This document shows, one piece after another, positions 1-7,819 of a stretch of 43,839 nt of DNA. Below the pieces are notes generated by a model. It made no database searches. It was given only the letters and a program-made list of their open reading frames with translations, and was not told where the DNA came from. Numbering within the stretch: the stretch's first letter is position 1; each line of letters opens with the position of its first letter. The position numbers were made by a program, and so were the translations under genes. Source of the stretch: Lachnospiraceae bacterium (GTDB lineage: Bacteria > Bacillota > Clostridia > Lachnospirales > Lachnospiraceae); assembly GCA_029227035.1 (NCBI GenBank), contig JAQXZD010000042.1:1-43839 (forward strand), in the 5' to 3' direction.

Positions 1-240
1 CTTAATCTGTTCTTTAAGTAAAAAATAGTCGGTGCTTACCTTGAAAAAATCACTGTAGGCTTTTATGACCTCTGGTGTAGGTTGTTGTTCCCCATTTTCT
101 ATCCTGCTAATTGTTGATTTTGTGACATTAGCCATTTTCCCCATAGCCGTTTGAGATATCATTTTATCATGTGTTTCATTATATTCTTCTCGTAATTTTG
201 CAAATACTGTAACTGTATTCTCATGTTTTCGTTTTCCCAT
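1..240 (-). CDS. XRE-family helix-turn-helix regulator, partial (C-terminus beyond the left edge)
   Basis: The start ATG is at 238-240 on the minus strand, and 80 codons are open to the window edge. The sequence contains a lambda-repressor/XRE helix-turn-helix: SQTAMGKMANVTKSTISRIE at about residues 35-54, followed by NGEQQPTPEVIKAYSDFF and an STDYFLL segment typical of this family. It is transcribed away from the plus-strand element genes, the usual arrangement of an element immunity-type repressor controlling its own divergent promoter region. That role is inferred from position; the DNA target is not known. Confidence 0.85.
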   Translation of the reverse strand, partial: MGKRKHENTVTVFAKLREEYNETHDKMISQTAMGKMANVTKSTISRIENGEQQPTPEVIKAYSDFFKVSTDYFLLKEQIK

Positions 241-291
241 GTCAACATTCCTTTCCCGTTATCTGCAACAAAATCATGTGTAAAAAATAAA

Positions 292-312
292 TTGACCTAG
301 TGATGTGACATC
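292..312 (+). promoter_or_regulatory. Divergent control region with a palindromic operator candidate
   Basis: Between the XRE regulator and the first plus-strand gene there is a -35-like TTGACC at 292-297 and a perfect 5+1+5 palindrome, GATGT-G-ACATC, at 302-312. A TATAAT hexamer also occurs at 341-346. The palindrome lies where a repressor would block a rightward promoter. It is a candidate operator for the neighbouring XRE protein; no second copy was found to support this. Confidence 0.35.
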
Positions 313-432
313 CCGAATATAAATTTTATTTCTGGTATTCTATAATCACAGGCTGTAGCAAGGCAACAAAATATGATGTTGCTGATAAAAATTATATGTG
401 CGCACATAGGAAAAGTAAAGTGAGGATTTCAT

Positions 433-609
433 ATGAATGGAAAAGAGATAAAAGCACTGATAAAGAAGAAACGATTGTTTCAGTGGGAAGTTGCAGAAGA
501 ACTTCATATCAACGAATTTACACTCTCACGGTGGCTTAGAGGTTCAACATCCAAGAAGCAGGAAGAAGAAATTCTTAATGCCATTGAACGACTGACACAA
601 AAGGAATGA
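433..609 (+). CDS. Small helix-turn-helix protein (58 aa)
   Basis: ATG at 433 is preceded by GAGG at a 7-nt spacing, and the frame closes with TGA at 607-609. The 58 residues form a single helix-turn-helix: FQWEVAEELHINEFTLSRWL spans about residues 16-35, with a charged helical tail. It is too short for more than a DNA-binding domain. Proteins of this size and type are frequent just inside integrative elements, where they act as transcriptional activators or excisionase-like factors, but nothing here shows which. The next gene starts 6 nt after its stop, so the two are probably translated from one mRNA. Confidence 0.75.
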   Translation: MNGKEIKALIKKKRLFQWEVAEELHINEFTLSRWLRGSTSKKQEEEILNAIERLTQKE

Positions 610-615
610 TGAGGT

Positions 616-960
616 ATGGCAAAACATAAAATTACTCCATTTGAACAATGGGAAAGTACAAATGCAAATGGTGTTGAAAAGCGTTATTTCAGAATGGGAG
701 CAACGCTGATGGCTTCGGAGCAGATGAGAAGTCTATCTCCTAGTGCCTTTAAGATTTATTGCTATATGAGAATTGAAAGTGCAGGTAATAGAAGCTTCAA
801 ATTTCCCTATGCAAAATATCGTTCTTATATGAGTAAACCAACATTCCAAAAGGCTAAACAAGAACTCATTGATAAAGGTTTTATTGATGTTGTTCAAAAT
901 AATAAGAATCTTCGTAGAGCGAATATTTATGCTTTTTCTGACCGTTGGAAAACGCTTTAA
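616..960 (+). CDS. Winged-helix-like element protein (114 aa)
   Basis: This is a complete frame starting 6 nt after the previous stop, with AAGGA about 10 nt upstream. The middle part (LSPSAFKIYCYMRIESAG, about residues 41-58) followed by a second helical segment (MSKPTFQKAKQELIDKGFI, about 72-90) and NLRRANIYAFSDRWK at the end resemble the winged-helix fold of phage and element replication-initiator N-termini and MarR-like proteins. I do not recognise a named family. A DNA-binding accessory or regulatory role in the element is an inference from fold-like pattern and position. Confidence 0.7.
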   Translation: MAKHKITPFEQWESTNANGVEKRYFRMGATLMASEQMRSLSPSAFKIYCYMRIESAGNRSFKFPYAKYRSYMSKPTFQKAKQELIDKGFIDVVQNNKNLRRANIYAFSDRWKTL

Positions 961-1000
961 AATCACTATACATGGCTATATATAGTATAAGTGTAAATAA

Positions 1001-1122
1001 TCTTTACAAGCCATATCAAAGTAACCATGATACCAGTTGTAAATTATTTTAACAGTGGTATCTGAATCAATAGCTGTTAGGAGTAAAGAATCTTTACAAG
1101 ATTTAGACATTGCTTGTAAAGA
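1001..1122. repeat. Repeated 10-mer TCTTTACAAG, two direct copies and one inverted copy
   Basis: TCTTTACAAG occurs at 1001-1010 and 1091-1100. Its exact reverse complement CTTGTAAAGA is at 1113-1122, so the last two copies form a perfect 10-bp inverted repeat with a 12-nt loop. Between them GATACCA (1029-1035) and TGGTATC (1056-1062) form a second inverted repeat. This 198-bp gap between two element genes could hold binding sites for a regulator or recombination accessory factor, or a transcription attenuator. There is no T-run after the hairpin, which argues against a simple terminator on the plus strand. Confidence 0.6.
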
Positions 1123-1158
1123 AATCTGACAGCCAAATTAGAAGAAAGAGGTATAATT

Positions 1159-1449
1159 ATGACTCAAAAAATGAAATATGATGCGAAATCTGCAAAGGAA
1201 ATGGTATTACTGAATGCAGGATATGCTTATTATGCGTTAGGTAGGGCAAACAGTGACCATACCTGCCAAGAGGAAAATTTGATTGCTTATGCAGTGTCTA
1301 AGGTATTAGAGGAAGATACTGGAAGTGAAGAACAATTTTTAGAGCTTAGGGGACTATCCTATATGTTAAGAGGCATTGCAGGTAACCTTCGGCTGTTTTG
1401 TGATGAATCTGCACCAACAGCCGCTTGTGATATTGAAACTCCGTTTTAG
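1159..1449 (+). CDS. Hypothetical element protein (96 aa)
   Basis: The frame is complete, with AGAGG 7 nt before the ATG. The protein is acidic and mostly alpha-helical by pattern (SAKEMVLLNAGYAYYALGRA near residues 11-30). It has no signal peptide or membrane segment and no motif that I can assign. It lies between the 10-mer repeats and the leader-peptide region of the element. Its good ribosome-binding site and the absence of a long competing frame make it likely to be a real gene; its function is unknown. Confidence 0.6.
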   Translation: MTQKMKYDAKSAKEMVLLNAGYAYYALGRANSDHTCQEENLIAYAVSKVLEEDTGSEEQFLELRGLSYMLRGIAGNLRLFCDESAPTAACDIETPF

Positions 1450-1512
1450 TAACACTTAATAGCAACAGAACAACTTAATCAATCAAAACAATTACGAAAG
1501 GAGGTGGTCAAA

Positions 1513-1551
1513 TTGAGGGTTCTACTCTCCCACCCAACAACAAAAGGTTAA
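1513..1551 (+). CDS. Candidate 12-codon leader peptide with a near-perfect Shine-Dalgarno
   Basis: AAAGGAGGT at 1497-1505 is the best ribosome-binding site in the element. It is followed 8 nt later by TTG (1513), 11 codons reading RVLLSHPTTKG, and TAA. No longer canonical frame uses this site. The SD can pair with a downstream CCACC (GGTGG 1503-1507 with CCACC 1530-1534), and GGTTA/TAACC (1546-1550/1576-1580) and GATTGCC/GGCAATC (1594-1600/1627-1633) can form further stems. The layout resembles translational attenuators placed before regulated genes. A second frame starting at the non-canonical ATT 1512 stays open for 57 codons, so the true product is uncertain. Confidence 0.35.
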   Translation: MRVLLSHPTTKG

Positions 1552-1706
1552 GCCGCACCGACCAAAGCACAAGCCTAACCTCTAACAACACAGGATTGCC
1601 CTGCATGAGTATTATAACACATACAAGGCAATCTATTCTACAACAATTAGTGATATGTTTTATTTTAATGCATACCATTATATAAAGGTAAAAAGGATTG
1701 ATTTAT

Positions 1707-1877
1707 ATGTCAGATACTTTAAATAAATACACAGTGATTCGTGAGTACAAAAACGAATACAGTGTGAATGAACTTCTCAAACACATTATCCGTATTCACC
1801 TCGATACTGTATATCATGACATAACAAAATTACAAGAGTGTTCAAACCATGAGGTACAAAAATATGAGAACAAATAA
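1707..1877 (+). CDS. Small hypothetical protein overlapping the recombinase start (56 aa)
   Basis: ATG 1707 has AAGGA about 9 nt upstream, and the frame runs 56 codons to TAA at 1875-1877. The product carries a helical segment NEYSVNELLKHIIRIHLD at about residues 18-35 but no recognisable motif. It ends inside the first codons of the recombinase gene, in a different frame, so the two are probably translationally coupled. Small proteins in this place in other elements act in regulation or excision; that is only a positional inference. Confidence 0.55.
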   Translation: MSDTLNKYTVIREYKNEYSVNELLKHIIRIHLDTVYHDITKLQECSNHEVQKYENK

Positions 1878-3498
1878 CATGGTATTCGAACAAGAAAAAT
1901 TACAAACCGCCTGCTATATCAGACTATCACGAGAGGATGGCGATAAATCGGAAAGTCTTAGTATTGCTAATCAGCGGTTGCAACTCACACAATTTGTAAC
2001 CAACAGCAACGACCTAACACTGTATGATTATTATATCGATGATGGTTATACTGGCACAAATTTTGAACGTCCAAATTTCATGCGAATGATTGAGGATATC
2101 GAAAACCAAAAAATCCAGTGTATCGTTGTCAAGGATTTATCAAGATTAGGGCGTGATATGCCTAGAACTACATCTTATATCAAAGAATACTTTCCAAGTA
2201 AGAAAGTACGTTTTATTTCTATCAATGATAGTGTTGATAAAAAATATTACGATGTAGATACCAGTGAAGACATGATGATTGACTTTAAAAATATGTTCAA
2301 CGGTTTTTATCCTAGAGATATTGCTTCTAAGGTACGCTCTACGTTCAGAAGTAAACAAGGAAATGGTCAGTTTATCGGAGCATTTCCTTGTTACGGATAT
2401 AAAAAATCATCCGAAGACCATAATCAACTAATCATCGATGAAGAAGCGGCTAACGTTGTACGTCGCATTTTTCAAATGTATCTTAGTGGAATGGGACAGC
2501 TTACGATTGTGAAACAATTAAACAGTGAAGGTATTCCTTGTCCAACTGAATATAAGAAACAATGTGGATTGAAATATCATAACAGTAACCGACTGAACAC
2601 AACATCCTACTGGACATATGCAACCATACATAAAATACTTCAAAATGAAATGTATATCGGTAATATGGTTCAAAATAAGAGTTTTCGACAAGTATGTAAA
2701 ACGAAAGCTATCAGTTTACCAAAGGAACAGTGGATTATTGTAGAAAATACCCATGAAGCAATCATTGATAAAGATACATGGGATAAAGTTCAGAGTTTAT
2801 TAGCACGTGGTACAAGACAATTAAATTTGCAAAATAATATTCATATATTTGCAGGCTTTTTGAGATGTGGAGATTGTGACCGAGCAATGGTTAAGATAAA
2901 ACGTAGCAATGGAATCTTTTTCAATTGTGGTAGTTACAATCGATATGGTAACAAATTTTGCAGTATGCATCATATATCAGAACTGGAATTGGAGCAAATT
3001 GTATTAAATGATTTAAACACAATCATTCAATCCGTGAAAAATATTCAAGAAATTGTTGAGGAAGAACAACAAAAGAATCGAGATACCTATATTAACAGTT
3101 TAGGTGATATATCAAACTATCAAAATGAGATAGACAGACTAACTCGAAAGAAAGAACGTTCTTATCAAGATTATTCAGATGATATTATTTCTAGGGATGA
3201 ATACATCAAGTACAAATCCCAGTATGAAAAGGAAATAGCTACTTTTCAAGCTAAAATTGATACCATCAATCAATTAAAGAACGAACAGACTGTTACTTCT
3301 AATCCATGGCTTGAACGATTGTTACAGTTCGAGAAAATAGAACATCTCGACCGAGAAACTGTTGTTGAAATTATTTCTATGATATACATATATGAAAATC
3401 ATACTGTAAAAATCATTTATAATTTTTCTAATGAATTAGATGTATTATTACAAAATACTGGTGTTGTCCACCAATCAGATATCAGTCCTGCAAATTAA
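1864..3498 (+). CDS. Large serine recombinase (TndX/TnpX-like), integrase/excisionase of the element
   Basis: The enzyme cuts and rejoins element and target DNA through a serine-DNA intermediate. The N-terminal resolvase domain (about residues 14-150) contains the nucleophile motif YIRLSRED (Ser22) and KDLSRLGRD at about 90-98. Next come a recombinase DNA-binding domain (PCYGYKK, then NEMYIGNMVQNKSF), a zinc ribbon (FLRCGDCDRAM... FNCGSYNRYGNKFC), a coiled-coil region and a C-terminal tail of the DUF4368 type. ATG 1864 is chosen because GAGG at 1851-1854 lies 8-9 nt upstream; ATG 1849 would add five residues but has a weaker site. At about 544 residues it matches TndX (about 530). It is the last gene before the host junction, as expected for the enzyme that made the insertion. 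Confidence 0.93.
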   Translation: MRTNNMVFEQEKLQTACYIRLSREDGDKSESLSIANQRLQLTQFVTNSNDLTLYDYYIDDGYTGTNFERPNFMRMIEDIENQKIQCIVVKDLSRLGRDMPRTTSYIKEYFPSKKVRFISINDSVDKKYYDVDTSEDMMIDFKNMFNGFYPRDIASKVRSTFRSKQGNGQFIGAFPCYGYKKSSEDHNQLIIDEEAANVVRRIFQMYLSGMGQLTIVKQLNSEGIPCPTEYKKQCGLKYHNSNRLNTTSYWTYATIHKILQNEMYIGNMVQNKSFRQVCKTKAISLPKEQWIIVENTHEAIIDKDTWDKVQSLLARGTRQLNLQNNIHIFAGFLRCGDCDRAMVKIKRSNGIFFNCGSYNRYGNKFCSMHHISELELEQIVLNDLNTIIQSVKNIQEIVEEEQQKNRDTYINSLGDISNYQNEIDRLTRKKERSYQDYSDDIISRDEYIKYKSQYEKEIATFQAKIDTINQLKNEQTVTSNPWLERLLQFEKIEHLDRETVVEIISMIYIYENHTVKIIYNFSNELDVLLQNTGVVHQSDISPAN

Positions 3499-3519
3499 AA
3501 ATCTAGGGAACTCCCGTAT

Positions 3520-3774
3520 TTACAGTCTTTTGATACCTTCCATCAACCGAACTGCGCCCCAGGCCGCATCAAAACTGAGTGCCACCTTATTTTCTTTTGT
3601 GTCCACACAATAAATCGGAAGCTCCCTGTCCCCTACCGTGGCGGTCGTCACCACCGCATCCGTTGCCTGATAAGAGACATAAGCCAGACACGCAAAAAGA
3701 GCCACGGCAAGAACGTTATTAAGAACCTTCCTGCCGGACTCCTTTTTCTGTGCACTCTGTATCCCTTTTTTCAT
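3520..3774 (-). pseudogene. Polysaccharide deacetylase (PdaB-like), truncated by the element
   Basis: The 84-codon frame starts with a short basic stretch and one membrane segment (VLNNVLAVALFACLAYVSY, about residues 18-36). It then reads LPIYCVDTKENKVALSFDAAWG, the beginning of a NodB deacetylase domain as in PdaB of spore-formers, where the aspartate in SFDAAWG belongs to the catalytic motif. The domain, normally about 200 residues, stops here; the last dozen residues come from element sequence. The rest of the gene should lie at the far end of the element. The start has a GGTGA site 3-5 nt upstream. PdaB-family proteins act in sporulation, so loss may affect spore formation or cortex; this is an inference. 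Confidence 0.8.
3553..3561. other. Element-chromosome junction (attachment-site half)
   Basis: On the minus strand the deacetylase frame reads SFDAAWG and then continues AVRLMEGIKRL before a stop. Family members continue NEDT after AAWG, so the host sequence ends at or within the GGC/GCA codons (3553-3558). What follows up to the recombinase stop is element DNA. Serine recombinases of this group recombine at a short 2-bp core, so no long direct repeat is expected. The exact crossover cannot be fixed without the other junction. Confidence 0.6.
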
Positions 3775-3844
3775 ATTTCACCTGTCAAACCAAAACTCTT
3801 GTTAGAGTCTATGTCTCCGGCAAAATAAATAGAACCGATTCGTC

Positions 3845-4540
3845 TTACTCCAATTCATCCGCACGGCTGATAAAGTCAAGCACTACCATAATGGACTGCA
3901 AAGCAGCTTTTTCCGCAAAAGTCTCATAATCCATGGCTCCGCCTTCCCCATCAGAAATGGAACGAAGGATGGCAAACGGAACATGATTCACATAGCAGAC
4001 ATGTCCCACAGAACCGCCCTCCATCTCTCCGGCAATGGCACCAAAGCGCTCATGAAGAAGTATCTTCTGCGTCTGCTTATGCAAAAAGAGATCTCCGGTT
4101 GCTATTGTTCCCATTTTGTAAGTAATTCCTTTTTCCTGAAGGCAACTGCACAGAAGAGCACGCATTTTCTCGTCACTCGGAAGGAAAATCTGGTTCAGTC
4201 CCGACAACAGTCCGATTGGATCTCCCAGCGCCGAAGTATTCATATCATGCTGGACAACCTGATCTGCAACTGCGACATCCATAACCCCAAGCTCTTTGCA
4301 GAGGGTTCCCGCAACGCCTATATTGACAATGCAATCTACCTTATATTCCAGAATCATTGCTTCCGTACAGATTGCAGCAAACACCTTTCCGATTCCACAT
4401 ACGGCCGCAACAACTTCTTTATCCCCGATATTACCGCTCACATAAATGATTCCGCTGAATTCCCTTGTCTGAATATTTTCCATGGACTCCTTTAAGGTAT
4501 CCACTTCCATCTGCATTGCTCCGATTATTCCGATTTTCAT
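3845..4540 (-). CDS. mtnN: 5'-methylthioadenosine/S-adenosylhomocysteine nucleosidase
   Basis: MtnN hydrolyses S-adenosylhomocysteine to adenine and S-ribosylhomocysteine, and methylthioadenosine to adenine and methylthioribose, in the cytoplasm. The 231 residues match the family length. Glu12 (MQMEVDTL) and Asp197 (SISDGEG) stand at the positions of the known catalytic acid and base, and GEMEGG (about 171-176) is the substrate-binding motif. ATG 4540 is used because the protein begins MKIGIIGAM as in the family and has AGAGGA upstream; the longer open frame overlaps luxS and has no family support. luxS lies just upstream in the same direction and uses the product of this enzyme. Confidence 0.95.
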   Translation of the reverse strand: MKIGIIGAMQMEVDTLKESMENIQTREFSGIIYVSGNIGDKEVVAAVCGIGKVFAAICTEAMILEYKVDCIVNIGVAGTLCKELGVMDVAVADQVVQHDMNTSALGDPIGLLSGLNQIFLPSDEKMRALLCSCLQEKGITYKMGTIATGDLFLHKQTQKILLHERFGAIAGEMEGGSVGHVCYVNHVPFAILRSISDGEGGAMDYETFAEKAALQSIMVVLDFISRADELE

Positions 4541-4583
4541 ACATTGTCCTCTCTTTCCATGATTATCATACGTTCCGGCACTT

Positions 4584-5045
4584 TTATTCCGGATAAGTGA
4601 ACTCCATGTTTGTCTGCGCTTCCAGCACCTCCAGATATCTCCGTGCCTCTTCCTTTGCAGCATCTATGGAGAGATTCTCATAATGTCCGCATTCAATTGC
4701 AGAAGCTCCAAACACCTCTCCCTCATGGGCAATGGTCTGCTTTAAGATTTCTTTTGTCATCTCAAAAACCTCTTTCGGGCTGTGCGCATCACGCACCAGA
4801 AAATAAAATCCTGTCTGACAGCCCATCGGTCCGAAATACACCACATCCTCACCCATTGCAGAATTGCGGCTGTAAGTTGCAAACATATGCTCCAAGGAAT
4901 GCATGGCTGCATTGTCCATATAATCCCCTGCATTCGGTTTTCTCGTCCGCAAATCATAGGTGATCACATCGCCGTCCACTCTGGATATATAAAACCCCGG
5001 CTCCAGCAAATTGTGATTAATCGTGAAACTTTTGATTCTCTCCAT
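4584..5045 (-). CDS. luxS: S-ribosylhomocysteine lyase (AI-2 synthase)
   Basis: LuxS splits S-ribosylhomocysteine to homocysteine and dihydroxypentanedione, the precursor of autoinducer-2. The metal ligands are visible as His49 and His53 (HSLEH) and Cys119 (IECGHY), with the catalytic Cys76 (MGCQTGF) and Glu52 between them. The length of 153 residues is typical. It sits 12 nt downstream of pepF and 43 nt upstream of mtnN, giving the two-step detoxification of S-adenosylhomocysteine in one transcript. Whether AI-2 is used as a signal here cannot be seen; no lsr-type receptor is in the window. Confidence 0.97.
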   Translation of the reverse strand: MERIKSFTINHNLLEPGFYISRVDGDVITYDLRTRKPNAGDYMDNAAMHSLEHMFATYSRNSAMGEDVVYFGPMGCQTGFYFLVRDAHSPKEVFEMTKEILKQTIAHEGEVFGASAIECGHYENLSIDAAKEEARRYLEVLEAQTNMEFTYPE

Positions 5046-5056
5046 TGTATCCTCCT

Positions 5057-6862
5057 TTATTGCATCTGTTGCTCAAACTGTTCCAAATATTGTTCAAATA
5101 CTTCCAGCGCATCCTCCACCGGCTGTGGCGTACTCATATCAACACCCGCCGAAGCAAGGAGTTCAATAGGATCCTTTGAACATCCTCCGCACAGGAAATT
5201 CTGAATATAACTTTCCACGGCCGGTTCGCCCTCTGTCAGAATCTTCCTGGAAAAAGCAACCGCTGCCGAATATCCGGTTGCATACTGGTACACATAAAAA
5301 GCCGTATAAAAATGCGGAATCCGCATCCACTCATAATCGATTTCCTTATCCACCACAACGTCCTCTCCGTAATAGAGAACATTCAGGTCATGGTAAATAT
5401 GATTCAGCTCCTCCTGCGTCAGCGCTTCTCCCTGTCCAACCTTTTCATGCACAATCATCTCAAACTCCGCAAACATGGTCTGCCTGAAAAGTGTGGTTCG
5501 AAATGCCTCCAGATAGTGATTGAGAATATATTTTCTCTTCTTCTCGTCCGTCTCCGTCTCCAGAAGATAATGATTTAAAAGTGACTCGTTACAGGTGGAT
5601 GCCACCTCTGCCACAAAAATCAGATAATCCGCATAGGTAACCGGCTGTGTCTTATTGGAATAATAAGTATGGATGGCATGCCCCATCTCATGTGCAAGGG
5701 TGAACATACTCTCCAGATCATCCTGCTGATTCAAAAGCACATACGGATGTGTTCCATACGCCGCCCATGAATAAGCACCGCTCTTCTTGTTCTCGGTTTC
5801 GCAGACATCAATCCATCCGTTTTCATAGCCCTCACGCAAAACGGATACATATTCCTCTCCCATAGGTGCCAGTGCTTTTGCAACAGTTTCTTTTGCTTCC
5901 TCATAGGAATACTCTGTCTCGATATCCCCCACAAGCGGCACATAGAGGTCATACATATGCAGATGCTCCACTCCGAGAATCTTCTTGCGAAGAGACATGT
6001 ACCGATGCAGTGCCGGAAGATGCCGGTGTACTGCTGCAATCAGATTATCGTACACGGACTCCGGAATATTTCCGTCGCTTAAATGCATTGCACGGACGCT
6101 TGGATATTTTCTGACTTTGGCATAGAAACTCTCCTGCTTCAGATTTGCAAGAAACGTAGCCGCAATCGTGTTGCCATATGCCGCGTAAGTGTGGTACACA
6201 TCCCGGAACACCTCTTTGCGCAGACTCCTGTCCTTACTGTTCATAAACTTGATAAAATTGCCATGGGTGATGCGGATCCGGTTTCCCTCCACATCCGTAA
6301 CCATCGGGAATTTAATGTCTGCATTGTTGAACATGGAATAAATGTTTCCCGGTCCAACCGCCATCTCCTGCGCTGCCGCCAGAAGATTTTCTTCCTGTGC
6401 AGACAATGTATGCTCCTTCTCTCTCAGGATCACCTCAATGGCACGGCGATACTTCTGCAGCTTCGGTTCCTCTGCCAAAAACTGCTGCAGCCTTTCCTCC
6501 GGTATGCCAAGAATCTCCGGCTTGGCATAGCTGGCGGAAGAAACCGCTTCCACCATGACGGTATCCGCCTTCGCTGCATATCCCTGATATTTTGCATCCG
6601 CCGTATCCTGATGATAGCTCTCATTCGCATACACATATATTCTGTTCAGATAATAGGTCAGCTCATCATTCATTTCAAAAAAAGCAAGGAGAGAAGACGC
6701 ACTCTCTCCCAGCTTTCCTTTGTAATCCTGCAACTGTCCACACAGGGTATGAATCTTATCCACTTCCCTCTGCCACTGTTCATCCGTGGCAAACAGATCT
6801 TCCAATCTCCACTTATATGCATCCGGAATATCCTGACGCTTGCGAAGCACTTTTTCTCCCAT
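5057..6862 (-). CDS. pepF: Oligoendopeptidase F (M3B metallopeptidase)
   Basis: This is a cytoplasmic zinc peptidase that degrades peptides of roughly 7-17 residues. The HEMGH zinc motif is at about residues 391-395 with flanking TLAHEMGHAIHTYYS, and the third ligand is the Glu of VAEVASTCNE about 25 residues on. The 601 residues match the PepF family. The start is taken as ATG 6862, 5 nt after AGGAG; a GTG one codon upstream would be too near the ribosome-binding site. It lies 9 nt after arcC and 12 nt before luxS, so it is part of the gtrA-arcC-pepF-luxS-mtnN run. Confidence 0.95.
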   Translation of the reverse strand: MGEKVLRKRQDIPDAYKWRLEDLFATDEQWQREVDKIHTLCGQLQDYKGKLGESASSLLAFFEMNDELTYYLNRIYVYANESYHQDTADAKYQGYAAKADTVMVEAVSSASYAKPEILGIPEERLQQFLAEEPKLQKYRRAIEVILREKEHTLSAQEENLLAAAQEMAVGPGNIYSMFNNADIKFPMVTDVEGNRIRITHGNFIKFMNSKDRSLRKEVFRDVYHTYAAYGNTIAATFLANLKQESFYAKVRKYPSVRAMHLSDGNIPESVYDNLIAAVHRHLPALHRYMSLRKKILGVEHLHMYDLYVPLVGDIETEYSYEEAKETVAKALAPMGEEYVSVLREGYENGWIDVCETENKKSGAYSWAAYGTHPYVLLNQQDDLESMFTLAHEMGHAIHTYYSNKTQPVTYADYLIFVAEVASTCNESLLNHYLLETETDEKKRKYILNHYLEAFRTTLFRQTMFAEFEMIVHEKVGQGEALTQEELNHIYHDLNVLYYGEDVVVDKEIDYEWMRIPHFYTAFYVYQYATGYSAAVAFSRKILTEGEPAVESYIQNFLCGGCSKDPIELLASAGVDMSTPQPVEDALEVFEQYLEQFEQQMQ

Positions 6863-6871
6863 CACTTCTCC

Positions 6872-7804
6872 TTATTTCTTAATCAGAGTTCCCATACCGC
6901 CTGTCAGCTCTGCCGCATCCTTATTCTGCTTGGTAATCAGCACGGAACGGATTGCAGACTCTCCGATAAACGCAATTGCCGCCTCAATCTTCGGAGCCAT
7001 TGTTCCCTCACCGAACTGGCCTTCCTCCAGATACTTCTTCGCTTCTGCAACGGAAAGTGTGTCAAGCGGCTGCTCATCTTCCTTGCCATAGTTTAAGCAG
7101 ACCTTATCCACACTGGTCAGGATAACCAGCATATCTGCATCCAGAAGCTCTGCCAGTTTTCCTGCTGCAAGGTCCTTCTCAATGACTGCACTTGCACCCT
7201 GAAGTCTGTTGTTCTGTGTCAGAACCGGAATTCCTCCGCCTCCGCAGGCAATCACTACCTGATCGGCATCCACAAGCGTCTTGATGGCATCAATCTCCAC
7301 AATATCCATCGGCTTTGGTGCCGCGACAATCCTGCGGTAGCCTCCCTCTGCCTCCACAACATGGTTGCCTTTCTTCTCTTCTTCCTCTGCTTCCTCCGCA
7401 CTCATAACACGTCCGATTACCTTCGTCGGATGATAAAAAGCCTCATCATACGGATCTACCACTACCTGGGACAAAACCGTTGACACCGTCTTGTAAATAC
7501 CACGATTCAAAAGCTCCGTGCGAATAGCATTCTGAAGATCATAACCGATATAGCCCTGACTCATGGCAGAACAGACTGAAGTCGGGGTTGCCGTATACTC
7601 CGGATACAGACGGCAGAATTCATTCATTGCCGTGTGAATCATTCCCACCTGCGGTCCGTTACTGTGGGTAATCACCACCTGATAATCCTCCCGGATAAAA
7701 TCCGCTACTGCCTTTGCAGTGCGCGCCGCTGCCTTCTGCTGCTCCGGCAGTGTTCTTCCAAGCGCCTCATGCCCCAGCGCAATCACGATTCTCTTTTTCT
7801 TCAT
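6872..7804 (-). CDS. arcC: Carbamate kinase
   Basis: ArcC converts carbamoyl phosphate and ADP to ATP, CO2 and ammonia, usually as the last step of arginine deiminase or agmatine/allantoin fermentation. It is an amino-acid-kinase fold protein of 310 residues. The N-terminal nucleotide loop reads IVIALGHEALG, the substrate loop HSNGPQVG, and a central CGGGGIPV and C-terminal GTMAPKIEAA are all diagnostic. The first motif has HEALG where enterococcal enzymes have GNAL, a variant I consider common in clostridia. No arginine deiminase or ornithine carbamoyltransferase gene is nearby, so its source of carbamoyl phosphate is not shown. Confidence 0.95.
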   Translation of the reverse strand: MKKKRIVIALGHEALGRTLPEQQKAAARTAKAVADFIREDYQVVITHSNGPQVGMIHTAMNEFCRLYPEYTATPTSVCSAMSQGYIGYDLQNAIRTELLNRGIYKTVSTVLSQVVVDPYDEAFYHPTKVIGRVMSAEEAEEEEKKGNHVVEAEGGYRRIVAAPKPMDIVEIDAIKTLVDADQVVIACGGGGIPVLTQNNRLQGASAVIEKDLAAGKLAELLDADMLVILTSVDKVCLNYGKEDEQPLDTLSVAEAKKYLEEGQFGEGTMAPKIEAAIAFIGESAIRSVLITKQNKDAAELTGGMGTLIKK

Positions 7805-7819
7805 ACTTCCTCCTTATAC

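Larger units (their letters stand above)
1..3555 (+). mobile_element. Right end of an integrative (conjugative-type) element with a large serine recombinase
   Basis: This stretch is visibly more AT-rich than the rest of the window. It holds only small regulatory or accessory genes on the plus strand plus a divergent XRE regulator, ending with a 540-residue serine recombinase. All genes after it are host-type genes on the minus strand. The right boundary is placed near 3553-3558, where the reading frame of a host deacetylase gene is abruptly replaced. A recombinase as the last gene at one end is the layout of Tn5397 (TndX) and Tn4451 (TnpX)-like elements. The left end, and any transfer or cargo genes, lie outside the window, so whether it is conjugative, mobilisable or a remnant cannot be decided here. 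Confidence 0.85.

Noticed and set aside
3502..3519. GGGAACTCCC as a terminal inverted repeat of the element
   Set aside because: The arms are only four bases long and the other end of the element is not available for comparison.
3795..3808. Hairpin ACTCT-TGTT-AGAGT as terminator of mtnN
   Set aside because: The stem is only 5 bp with a 4-T tail; too weak to call.
4541..4663. Upstream extension of mtnN by 41 codons
   Set aside because: It overlaps luxS in another frame; the family N-terminus MKIGIIGAM and a good ribosome-binding site are at 4540.
6083..7096. Long plus-strand open frame of 337 codons across pepF and arcC
   Set aside because: It is antisense to two well-supported enzymes, has no recognisable domain, and its composition is that of a reverse-complement shadow.
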